DNA of 64,000 nucleotides from Hymenobacter siberiensis (GTDB lineage Bacteria; Bacteroidota; Bacteroidia; Cytophagales; Hymenobacteraceae). The stretch is from positions 3,844,001-3,908,000 of the forward strand of contig NZ_JAHLZZ010000001.1 of the NCBI RefSeq assembly GCF_018967845.1, given 5' to 3'. Below the pieces are notes generated by a model. It did not search any database. It saw only the letters and a program-made list of their open reading frames with translations, and had not been told where the DNA came from. The position numbers and the translations under genes are program-made. Each line of letters starts with the position of its first letter. Position 1 is the first letter of the stretch. Positions 48,667 through 56,050 of the stretch are shown here, piece by piece.

Positions 48667-50277
48667 ATGTGGACTTCAACCTCCGAGCGGCTGGCCGCCC
48701 TCGACGCCGAGTGGCGGCAGCCCCCGGCCCGCTTTCGCAACTTTCCGCTTATTGCCCGCTACCACGCAGCGGTGCAGGCCGAGCCCGCCTACCACCGCCT
48801 CGACCAGCAAACCTGGACCGACCTGAACGGCGACGAGCTGTTCACGCTCCTCGACGGCACCGTGAGCCGCGTGGGCCAGCAGTGCCTCTACCACCGCCTG
48901 CGCAGCCCCCTGGCCGATGCAACGGCCCTGCGGGAGTTCGACAAAGCAGCTACGTTTTTCGCCACCCAGACCCCTGAGCGCGGCCGGGCGCAGCTGGCTC
49001 TCAGCCGCCTCGCCTCTACCGAAGCCTACTACCTGACCGACCTGCTGGCCGGCGATGCCCTGCCCGAGCTGTCCTGGACGGCCACCGCCCCGGCGCTGGT
49101 ACTGCTGCTGCTGGCCACGGCCGTGGGCGGCTTTTGGGAGCCGGCGCTGTGGCTGCTCACGGCGGGACAGCTGCTGGTGCACACGCTGCTGCATTTCTGG
49201 AACCGGACGCGGGTGGTGGCCGGCGTGCGGCCCATGCTGCAATTGGGCAGCCTCTACCGCGCCGGGCGCGACCTGGGCCGCCTGAGCCTGCCCCTGGAGC
49301 CCCTGGCTGGGCTGGCCGCGCCGCTGGGCCGGCTGAGCTCCATTGTGAGTAAGGCAGCTTTTTTACAGTTTGAGGGCCAGCTGCAGTCCGACCTGGCGGC
49401 CCTGCCGTGGCTGATACTGCAATACGTGAAGATTGTGCTGCTGCTCGATTTCATCGTATACCACCGCTGCCGGCGCGACGTGATGCAGCACGCCGAGGCC
49501 ATCCGGGCCGTGTATGAGGCAGTGGGCTACGCCGATTGCGCGGTAGCAGTAGCCGGGTTTCGAGCGAGATACGCACACTGCGCCCCGGTTTTTTCAACGG
49601 AAGAAACCGGCCTGCACCTCACGGCGGCCTACAACCCGCTGGTGCCCGGCTGCGTGCCCAACGACCTGGCCGTAACCGAGGCCAGCATCCTGCTCACAGG
49701 CTCCAATATGTCGGGCAAAACCACCTTTATGCGTACCATCGGCCTCAATACCCTGCTGGCCCAAACCATTGCTACCTGTCCGGCGGCGGCCTACGCGGCC
49801 CCATTCCGGCGGGTAGTATCCAGCATCAACCTGGCCGATAACCTACCCGAGGGCAAGAGCTATTATTTCGCCGAGGCCGAGGCCGTGCTGGGCTTTATTC
49901 AGCAGACCGAAGCCGAGGGCTACCTGTTTATTCTCGATGAGCTGTTTAAGGGCACCAATACCGTGGAGCGCATTGCGGCCACGCAGGCGGTGCTGGCGCA
50001 CCTGCAATCGCGCAGCCTGGTGGTGGCCTCCACGCACGACGGCGAGCTGGGCGCACTCCTGGCCCCGGCTTTCACCGAATACCACTTCTCCGAAACCGTG
50101 ACCGAGGCCGACTGGTACTTCGACTACGAGCTCAAGCCCGGCCCGCTCACCACCCGCAACGCTATCCGGCTGCTGGCCCGGGCGGGCTACCCGGCCAGCA
50201 TCGTGCAGCAGGCCCTGGCCCTGAGCCGCACCCTGGATGCGGCCGGTGCCGCAGCCCCGGGCACAGCCGCCGGCTAA
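48667..50277 (+). CDS. Membrane-associated MutS-family ATPase
   Basis: A 536-residue protein with a C-terminal MutS ATPase domain: Walker A LLTGSNMSGKTTF (344-352 for the core), INLADNLPEGKSYYFAEAEAVLGF, Walker B LFILDELFKGTN and the STHDGEL switch. The lever region (about 200-340) matches MutS-related proteins, but residues about 138-178 form two membrane-spanning segments (ALVLLLLATAVGGFW, LWLLTAGQLLVHTLL), and no mismatch-recognition domain exists. It is therefore a variant MutS homologue, not mismatch repair MutS. The ATG at 48667 is favoured. The stop overlaps the convergent Dph6-like gene by four bases. Confidence 0.88.
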   Translation: MWTSTSERLAALDAEWRQPPARFRNFPLIARYHAAVQAEPAYHRLDQQTWTDLNGDELFTLLDGTVSRVGQQCLYHRLRSPLADATALREFDKAATFFATQTPERGRAQLALSRLASTEAYYLTDLLAGDALPELSWTATAPALVLLLLATAVGGFWEPALWLLTAGQLLVHTLLHFWNRTRVVAGVRPMLQLGSLYRAGRDLGRLSLPLEPLAGLAAPLGRLSSIVSKAAFLQFEGQLQSDLAALPWLILQYVKIVLLLDFIVYHRCRRDVMQHAEAIRAVYEAVGYADCAVAVAGFRARYAHCAPVFSTEETGLHLTAAYNPLVPGCVPNDLAVTEASILLTGSNMSGKTTFMRTIGLNTLLAQTIATCPAAAYAAPFRRVVSSINLADNLPEGKSYYFAEAEAVLGFIQQTEAEGYLFILDELFKGTNTVERIAATQAVLAHLQSRSLVVASTHDGELGALLAPAFTEYHFSETVTEADWYFDYELKPGPLTTRNAIRLLARAGYPASIVQQALALSRTLDAAGAAAPGTAAG

Positions 50278-51017
50278 ATTAAATCGCAGTACCAGAAGCC
50301 GGTATCGAACGGGCTAGGGTCGGAGGCGGCGGGGGCGCAGTCGTAGTCGGCCGCGTCGGTAGGCTGGGGCGCGGGCGCGAGGTATTTGCGGTACACGATT
50401 TCGCCCTTCTCGAAGGGAATGGGCTGGCTGAACAGCGGGCCATCGAACACGAAGGTGTGGAATTCGCCGTTTTCGCCGCAGGGGTCCACATTGGCGGGCA
50501 GGTCGCGCAGGAATTCCTCGTCAATGATGCGGCCCACGAAGCGCTGGTCCAGGAATTTCTCGTTGACGCAGGTGGTGATGGTTTTGAAGCCCAGGCCGAT
50601 AAACTCGCGGATAAGCTCGCCCGTGGGCACGCCCCAGAGCGGAAAAACGGCCTGCATGCCCAGCTCGGCTAGCTTGGTTTCGCGGTACTGCCGCAGGTCT
50701 TCCAGGAAAATATCGCCGAAGATGGAGGCCGTGGCCCCGGCACTTTGGAGCTCGTGCATAGTACTGGCCATCAGCTGCTCGTAGGCAGCCATGGTGGGGG
50801 TTTCGGGCAGCTGAAGCTTGCGGCAAGGCAGCCCGAGGGCGGCCGTCTGCCGGTCGAGCAGGGCCGTGCGTACGCCGTGCATGGAAATGCGCTGGTAAGG
50901 CTCGCTGATGGTGGTGAGCAGCGTTTGCACCGCGTAGTGCCCGCTTTGCAGCGTTTTGTAGAGCGCGAGCGCCGAGTCTTTGCCCCCGCTCCAGTTAAAA
51001 ATGGCCGATTGTTGCAT
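50274..51017 (-). CDS. Dph6-like ATP pyrophosphatase (diphthine ammonia ligase family)
   Basis: A 247-residue PP-loop protein: FNWSGGKDSALALYKTL (PP motif SGGKDS), LLTTISEPYQRISMHGVR, GDIFLEDLRQYRE, FPLWGVPTGELI and the conserved GENGEFHTFVFDGPLF. This is the adenine nucleotide alpha-hydrolase superfamily branch related to eukaryotic Dph6. Bacteria lack diphthamide, so the substrate is unknown; an amidation via ATP is likely. The ATG at 51017 is chosen over 51047 because it opens the conserved strand. It overlaps the mutS-like gene end by four bases, tail to tail. Confidence 0.92.
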   Translation of the reverse strand: MQQSAIFNWSGGKDSALALYKTLQSGHYAVQTLLTTISEPYQRISMHGVRTALLDRQTAALGLPCRKLQLPETPTMAAYEQLMASTMHELQSAGATASIFGDIFLEDLRQYRETKLAELGMQAVFPLWGVPTGELIREFIGLGFKTITTCVNEKFLDQRFVGRIIDEEFLRDLPANVDPCGENGEFHTFVFDGPLFSQPIPFEKGEIVYRKYLAPAPQPTDAADYDCAPAASDPSPFDTGFWYCDLI

Positions 51018-51149
51018 GTGCCGGCAAAGTAACCAAGTGCCGGGCATTCGGCGGGTTCAGGGCCGCACGGTTCGGCTGGGCAGGCGGGCGCTGCACCCCA
51101 ACAGGCCTAAACGACAACTTTTTTGGCTTTCCCGACGAACACCCTGCCT

Positions 51150-51911
51150 ATGCATTTTACCGTCATCACCCCCACCCACCAGCGCCGGGAGCTATTGCCC
51201 GAGGCCGTGGCCAGCGTACGCGCCAACATCAGCGCCCCGCTCAACTTCTCCTTCGAACACCTGATTTACGACAGCGGCTCGCGCGATGGCACGGCCGCCT
51301 ACCTGCGCGAGGCCGCCGCCCAGCCCGGCCCGCCGCTGCGCCACTGGCACTCGCCCAGCCGCCAGCTGGCCGGCGCGGCCCGCAACGCCCTCATCCGGGA
51401 AGCCGCGCCCGATGCCTGGGTTGTGCCCCTCGATGACGACGACATCATGCTCCAGCGCACCCTGTACCACTACGCCGCCCACATTCAGGCCCACCCCGAC
51501 CGGCCATGGCTCGTGGCCGATTTCCTGCGCGTGGATGAATCCGGCCGCTACCTGCCCCACGAGGACTACTACGCCTGGCAGTTTGAAACGCCCACGGCCA
51601 TGCTGCAAGCCATTTTCCGGGCCGAGCATTTCATCCAGGGCAACGTGTGCTACAGCCGGGCTTTTGTAGACGAGGTGGGCGGCTACGACGGCGAGCTGGC
51701 CATGGCCGAGGACCTCGACCTTTACGTGCGCTTCCTGCTGGCCGGGCAGCTGCCGGTGGTGTGCCCGCACATCAGCCACCTGCACCGCTTCCACGCCCGC
51801 AACGTGAGCATTGGGGTAGATGCCGGGAAGCACAACGCCGATTTGCAGGTGATTTACGAAAAATACGCGCCGCAGCTGCGGGCGCTGGGCATTGCCGCAC
51901 CAGGGAAGTAG
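51150..51911 (+). CDS. Glycosyltransferase family 2 (GT-A)
   Basis: A 253-residue cytoplasmic-face enzyme. The GT2 start MHFTVITPTHQRRELL, the nucleotide-sugar loop YDSGSRDGTAAYL, the metal-binding PLDDDDIMLQ, and the acceptor-side AMAEDLDLYVRFLL (ED) motif are all present. It probably transfers a sugar to a surface polysaccharide or lipid. No other glycosyltransferase is adjacent, so the product is unknown. The ATG at 51150 opens the first strand. Confidence 0.92.
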   Translation: MHFTVITPTHQRRELLPEAVASVRANISAPLNFSFEHLIYDSGSRDGTAAYLREAAAQPGPPLRHWHSPSRQLAGAARNALIREAAPDAWVVPLDDDDIMLQRTLYHYAAHIQAHPDRPWLVADFLRVDESGRYLPHEDYYAWQFETPTAMLQAIFRAEHFIQGNVCYSRAFVDEVGGYDGELAMAEDLDLYVRFLLAGQLPVVCPHISHLHRFHARNVSIGVDAGKHNADLQVIYEKYAPQLRALGIAAPGK

Positions 51912-51944
51912 CGCCGGCCTTATTTTTGGGCTTTTGCCCGCCCC

Positions 51945-52367
51945 ATGGCCGTCCCCGAAACTGCCGCCGCCCCCGAAGTATACGCCATCCCGGCCGCGTA
52001 CCGGAAGATGGAAAACACGCACATCCTGTTCTGGCTGCTGAAGGATATTGCCTGGTGCATGGTGTGGCGGCCACTGGGCCTGCTCATGGTGGTGCCCACG
52101 CTGGGCATTGCCCTGGTCATTGCCTGGCGCACCCGCGCCTACGCCTCGGAGCTGGCTCACAACCTAGCCATCGTATTCTGGATTACGGCCAATTCCTACT
52201 GGATGACCAGCGAGTTTTTTGGGTTCGATACCGTGCAGGTGGCTCCGCACGTCACGGGCAAGCACTTGGCGCTGGTGCCGTTTCTCATCGGGCTGGGCAT
52301 TCTGCTGTATTATTACCTGGTGCAGAAGCCCCGCGAAACGCGGGCCAGCCAGGTAGCTACCTTGTAG
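51945..52367 (+). CDS. Hypothetical small membrane protein
   Basis: A 140-residue protein with three to four hydrophobic segments (about 40-58, 68-85, 97-115), a polar N-terminus (MAVPETAAAPEV) and a basic C-terminal end. The family was not recognised. Conserved-looking features include AYASELAHNLAIVFWITANSYWMTSEFF. It starts 33 bases after the glycosyltransferase and may be in its operon. Confidence 0.72.
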   Translation: MAVPETAAAPEVYAIPAAYRKMENTHILFWLLKDIAWCMVWRPLGLLMVVPTLGIALVIAWRTRAYASELAHNLAIVFWITANSYWMTSEFFGFDTVQVAPHVTGKHLALVPFLIGLGILLYYYLVQKPRETRASQVATL

Positions 52368-52411
52368 CGCAAGCTGTAACGTTCGCGCTACGGCCCTTTT
52401 CCCTTTTCCGA

Positions 52412-53143
52412 ATGAACTCCGAAGAACAGCAAGCCCGCATCGAGCTTCGTGCCTGGCAGCTGAAAATGCAGCGGTCGCCGTCGTTTCTCAACAACTTTGC
52501 CCGGCGCGTGCAGGTGCGGCTCAATGCCTTTTTGCCCGAGCGTGTGCACCAGGCCATCACGGCCGCCATCCGGCAAATGGTGCGCGGCGTGCTCTTCGGC
52601 TCGCAGCACACCACCGGCAAACTGCTGGCCAACGCCACCTTTGCGCAGCGCGAAACCGCCGTGCGCAGCCAGATTCGCAACTACCGCACCATGGCCACCG
52701 CCGAAGGTGCCGTGACCGGTGCGGGCGGCTTCCTGCTCGGCCTGGCCGATTTTCCGCTGCTGCTCGGCATCAAGCTCAAGCTGCTCTTCGACGTGGCCGC
52801 CGCCTACGGCTACGACGTGCACGACTACACCGAGCGCCTTTACGTGCTCTACGTGTTCCAGCTGGCCTTCAGCAGCCAGCACACCCGCAACGCCACCTAC
52901 CACCGCCTCGCCACCTGGGACGCCTACCGCCTCACCCTGCCCCTCAACCCCGAGGAATTCGACTGGCGCACTTTTCAACAGGAATACCGCGACTACATCG
53001 ACCTCGCCAAAATGGCCCAGCTCCTGCCCTTCGTGGGGGCCGCCGTGGGGGCCGTGGCCAACTACAAGCTCATCGCGCAGCTGGGACACACGGCCCAGAA
53101 CTGCTACCGGATGCGGTATTTTACGGCCCGGCAACTGGAGTAG
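52412..53143 (+). CDS. EcsC-family protein
   Basis: A 243-residue protein of the EcsC family (named from the Bacillus Ecs ABC locus): QMVRGVLFGSQHTT, TAEGAVTGAGGFLLGLADFPLLLGIKLKLLFDVAAAYGYDV, and LLPFVGAAVGAVANYKLIAQLG. Two hydrophobic segments may associate with membranes. The biochemical role is unknown. It begins at the ATG at 52412, 44 bases after the membrane protein gene. Confidence 0.9.
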   Translation: MNSEEQQARIELRAWQLKMQRSPSFLNNFARRVQVRLNAFLPERVHQAITAAIRQMVRGVLFGSQHTTGKLLANATFAQRETAVRSQIRNYRTMATAEGAVTGAGGFLLGLADFPLLLGIKLKLLFDVAAAYGYDVHDYTERLYVLYVFQLAFSSQHTRNATYHRLATWDAYRLTLPLNPEEFDWRTFQQEYRDYIDLAKMAQLLPFVGAAVGAVANYKLIAQLGHTAQNCYRMRYFTARQLE

Positions 53144-53154
53144 CTTAAGGAGCT

Positions 53155-53215
53155 CTTTCGGAGTTACACTCCGAAAGCCACCTGCCAGGGGCTTGCAGCC
53201 CCCGCGCCCGGCCCG
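53155..53215. repeat. REP-like palindrome upstream of the RAYT gene
   Basis: CTTTCGGAGT and ACTCCGAAAG (53155-53177) form a palindrome with TAC in the loop. A GC-rich hairpin (GGGGCTTGCAGCCCC) and CCACCTGCC follow. The same units occur downstream of the RAYT at 53834-54040, where the loop has been interrupted. Confidence 0.85.
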
Positions 53216-53263
53216 AAATTTACCACTCGGGCAAAACACAACTCCCCCCTCGCTCCCACCCAA

Positions 53264-53809
53264 ATGGGCCTAAAAAACCGCATCTTCCCCGACCACATCT
53301 ACTTCCTCACCATGACCGTGGTCGACTGGGTCGACGTATTCACCCGCCCCTCCTACCGCCACATCATCGTCGATGCCCTGCGCTACTGCCAGCAGCACAA
53401 GGGCCTGGAACTGTACGTCTGGTGCCTGATGAGCAACCACCTACACCTGATTGCCGCCACCCCGCCCGGCAAGAACCTGTCGGACATCCTGCACGATTTC
53501 AAGCGCCACACCAGCAAAGCCATTACCACCGCCATCCAGCGCGACCCCGAAAGCCGGCGGCAGTGGCTGTTGCACCGCTTCGCCTACAACGCCCGCACCA
53601 ATGCCAAAAGCGAAACCTATAAATTCTGGCAGGACGGCAACGAAGCCAAAGAATTAATGACCCGGGATTTCACCCTGCAAAAGCTGCATTACCTGCACCA
53701 AAACCCCGTTCGCGCCGAACTAGTGGCTGAGGCCGAATACTACCTCTACAGTTCCGCCTCCAACTACGCCGAGCAAGGCGGCCTGCTCGACGTCCTATTT
53801 CTCGACTGA
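53264..53809 (+). CDS. REP-associated tyrosine transposase (RAYT, Y1_Tnp)
   Basis: A 181-residue HUH single-strand endonuclease of the IS200/IS605 superfamily: NRIFPDHIYFLTMTVVDW, the HUH pair in MSNHLHLIAATP, an ILHDFKRHTSKAI helix, and the catalytic Tyr region near LHYLHQNPVRAELV. RAYTs act on REP palindromes, and here REP-like sequences lie on both sides. It may cut and join REPs, or be immobile and domesticated. The ATG at 53264 starts the conserved region. Base composition is similar to neighbouring genes. Confidence 0.93.
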   Translation: MGLKNRIFPDHIYFLTMTVVDWVDVFTRPSYRHIIVDALRYCQQHKGLELYVWCLMSNHLHLIAATPPGKNLSDILHDFKRHTSKAITTAIQRDPESRRQWLLHRFAYNARTNAKSETYKFWQDGNEAKELMTRDFTLQKLHYLHQNPVRAELVAEAEYYLYSSASNYAEQGGLLDVLFLD

Positions 53810-53833
53810 AAAAGGCGAAAAGCTCGGAAAGCT

Positions 53834-54040
53834 CTTTCGGAGTTATAGAAGCTGTTTAGAAAGTCCCCGAACGGTCATGCAGAGCGCAGCGAAGCATGAC
53901 CGTTCGGGGACCTTTTGTGACTTTCTAAACAACTCCATACTCCGAAAGCCACCTGCTGCGGAGTTCTACTCCGCCCGTATGGCAGGTACCGAGCCAGGCA
54001 CGAGGGCTACAAGCCCCCGGCAGGTTGGACTTTCGGAGTA
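53834..54040. repeat. Composite REP array downstream of the RAYT
   Basis: The outer units CTTTCGGAGT (53834-53843), ACTCCGAAAG (53939-53948) and CTTTCGGAGT (54030-54039) alternate with CCACCTG, CAGGT and GAGGGCT hairpins. The first loop (GTTA...ATACTCC) is interrupted by the TAGAAGCTGTTTAG element. The last unit is interrupted by the IS4-family element, and a TCGGAGTACAACTCC remnant remains after it at 55245. Confidence 0.82.
53846..53938. mobile_element. Foldback element TAGAAGCTGTTTAG, copy 2, inserted in a REP loop
   Basis: GTTTAGAAAGTCCCCGAACG... (from 53854) pairs with CATGACCGTTCGGGGAC...CTTTCTAAAC (to 53930). It splits the REP palindrome CTTTCGGAGT/ACTCCGAAAG, which is uninterrupted at 53155-53177. 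Its other copy is at 37257-37352. Confidence 0.88.
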
Positions 54041-55240
54041 CTCTACCCTACTATTTTTAGTAATTGATTTTTAGCAAGTTGCCTCGTAATCCAGTTCAGT
54101 AGCGTTTCAACCAAGCGGGCCAATGGGTCCTCGGGCAGGGTCAGCGGGCGGGCGAGTTGGCGGAGCAGATTGAGGCCGTGGCGGCTCAGGCTGGCGGCCC
54201 GGTAGCCGTGGTTTTTGCGGGCAATGGGCTGGCGGCCGCCGTGGGCGGCCGCGCCCACGCCCAGACAAAACGCGTAGGCCAGGCTGACCAGGGCCACGAG
54301 CTTGCGCAGCTTTTGGAAACAGCGCAAGTGGGTGGCTTCCAGGTTAAAGCCCCGCCCTTTCAGATTTTGAAAGCATTGCTCAATCGTCCAGCGCTTGGCA
54401 TAGAGTTGCGCGAGGTGGTTCAGGCCGGCCGTGGCAAACAGGAAGACAAACGCGTCCGCCGCCACGGCCTTGACCCAGACCTGCCCCCAGACTCCGTCGA
54501 CCTGCACGTGGGCGAAGCGGCGCACCTGCCCCGGCACCAGGCCCAGGTCGGCCACGGCCTGCCGCCGGCCGTCGGCGTGGGTCAGGCAGTGGTGCTTGGG
54601 CAGGCGCATGACAAAATTAAGCCCATTGTCTTTGAGCCACTTGAACCACGCATGGCCGACAAATTCCCGGTCGCCCACGACCAGGCCGATGCGGTCTTTG
54701 CCCAGCAAGGCCAGGCACTTTTCGAGCACCGCGATGCGGTCGGCGGCGTTGGAGTTGCCGCTGCGGTTGTCGAGCAGGTGCCAATAAAGGGGCACGTGGA
54801 CCTCGCCCGTGCCGACGGTGACGAGCAGGATGTTCACCTGGCACTGGCCGAAGTCCCACTCCGTGCGGTCGAGGCATAAGCGCAGCTTGCCCTGCGCAGG
54901 CAACAAACTCAGTAAAAGCCTGGCCAACAGTACGTAATTGAGGTCTACTTCGCGGAAAAAGTCCTGAATGCGCGTTTCGTTCGAGGCGGGCTTGGCCGCG
55001 TCATTGAGGTGCTGGGCCACCTCGCCGAATTGCACGTTGCGGCTCTTTATCAGGCCAAGAATGAACTGGCCCACAAACTTTTGGCGGGACAAGTGGCCCA
55101 CAAACGGGGCCTGTTGCAAAAGCGTCGTAATTTTAGCAGCGAAGTGTTGCTTCACGGGGCAGAACGGTTTTTTGGTGGTGTCGTAACCCCAAAGGTCGGG
55201 CTGCCCCGTTTTTGTACCTGAAAAATAGTAGGGTAGAGTA
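54039..55240 (-). mobile_element. IS4-family insertion sequence in a REP array
   Basis: The ends TACTCTACCCTACTATTTTT (54039-54058) and the exact inverse AAAAATAGTAGGGTAGAGTA (55221-55240) bound about 1,200 bases with one transposase. TCGGAG is found on both sides, but the exact target duplication could not be fixed because the target is itself a REP unit. Confidence 0.92.
54043..55155 (-). CDS. IS4-family transposase
   Basis: A 370-residue DDE transposase. It has LRLCLDRTEWDFGQ (first Asp), IGLVVGDREFVGHAWFKWL (second Asp) and the YAKRWTIEQCFQNLKGRGFNLEATHL region with the catalytic Glu (YREK-like signature replaced by IEQCFQ-LKGRG). The frame is intact. The start is GTG at 55155 (MKQHFAAKITT...), the first credible start after the inverted repeat; the frame continues upstream beyond the IS end and is therefore not used. 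The stop is inside the left inverted repeat. Confidence 0.9.
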   Translation of the reverse strand: MKQHFAAKITTLLQQAPFVGHLSRQKFVGQFILGLIKSRNVQFGEVAQHLNDAAKPASNETRIQDFFREVDLNYVLLARLLLSLLPAQGKLRLCLDRTEWDFGQCQVNILLVTVGTGEVHVPLYWHLLDNRSGNSNAADRIAVLEKCLALLGKDRIGLVVGDREFVGHAWFKWLKDNGLNFVMRLPKHHCLTHADGRRQAVADLGLVPGQVRRFAHVQVDGVWGQVWVKAVAADAFVFLFATAGLNHLAQLYAKRWTIEQCFQNLKGRGFNLEATHLRCFQKLRKLVALVSLAYAFCLGVGAAAHGGRQPIARKNHGYRAASLSRHGLNLLRQLARPLTLPEDPLARLVETLLNWITRQLAKNQLLKIVG

Positions 55241-55291
55241 GTATCGGAGTACAACTCCAAAAGAGCAGCGGGAGCAGCGGCGCTGTATTTA

Positions 55292-55972
55292 TTAGCAGGG
55301 AAACTGCTGGAAATATTTATCGATTTCCGGACGGTGATAATCAATAATCCAGTCATTTCGCCGCTGATATAATTCCCGAATTTTATCCGCTGAATTGCTT
55401 TCTACAAAGCAGCCTCGGTCATCATACATGCGGAAAATACGGTCAGTTTTTGGGTCAATAAAATACACCCGGCTATCTATTGCCGGCTCAAATCCCATTT
55501 CACTATTAGCAATTGCCTCAAGGATATGTTGATATTTGATATCCTTGACCTTGACTTTGCCAATAATTATTTTGCAATTATTTCCCTCATTATGCTCTTT
55601 TCCAAGCTCATATACATTACCGACACATTCATAAACTCTTTCTACTTGATTATAAAAGGCAGCAAATACCTCCGCCGGAAATTGCTGACATAAAAAGTTC
55701 GGAGTCTCATTAATCAGGATTCCCGAATACTCATAAATTAAAACCCATATTTTATTTTCAGGTTCCGGAAAAGCTTCCTTGAATAGCGTAACGGCCCGTT
55801 GTGATGCCTGCGCAACCCGCTCTCTGGTACCATTCTTAAGCAATTCTCCACCAAGCTCAAAACGAATGTGCACCTGCCCCCCAATGGAGTAATCCAGATT
55901 GATATTATTGGTTGCATAAGGCGGATAATTACCGAATGCCTTGTACAAATACTGCTGTAATTCTTCTTTCAT
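55292..55972 (-). CDS. DUF3885 domain protein, AT-richer than neighbours
   Basis: A 226-residue protein with the DUF3885 C-terminus: RVYFIDPKTDRIFRMYDDRGCFV, LYQRRNDWIIDYHRPEIDKYFQ. The N-terminal half has FELGGELLKNGTRERVAQASQRA. Its function is unknown. Codon and base composition (many AAT, TTA, ATA codons) differ clearly from surrounding GC-rich genes, and it lies between an IS and a conserved housekeeping gene, suggesting acquisition by transfer. The ATG at 55972 is preceded by the aconitase terminator. Confidence 0.82.
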   Translation of the reverse strand: MKEELQQYLYKAFGNYPPYATNNINLDYSIGGQVHIRFELGGELLKNGTRERVAQASQRAVTLFKEAFPEPENKIWVLIYEYSGILINETPNFLCQQFPAEVFAAFYNQVERVYECVGNVYELGKEHNEGNNCKIIIGKVKVKDIKYQHILEAIANSEMGFEPAIDSRVYFIDPKTDRIFRMYDDRGCFVESNSADKIRELYQRRNDWIIDYHRPEIDKYFQQFPC

Positions 55973-55988
55973 AAGATGGCGATTTATT

Positions 55989-56023
55989 AAAAACGGCCGC
56001 CCCGGTTTCCCGAGGCGGCCGTT
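55989..56023. terminator. Terminator of the aconitase gene
   Basis: AACGGCCGCCCCGG (up to about 56005) pairs with the inverted CGAGGCGGCCGTT, with A-rich and T-poor flanks. It follows the aconitase stop on the minus strand. Confidence 0.85.
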
Positions 56024-56050
56024 GCAGCTTAAGCTATTGGCTGAGGGCAG

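Noticed and set aside
54043-55356. Full-length 437-codon transposase frame
   Set aside because: The first 67 codons extend past the right inverted repeat into flanking DNA, so the start was set at the GTG inside the IS.
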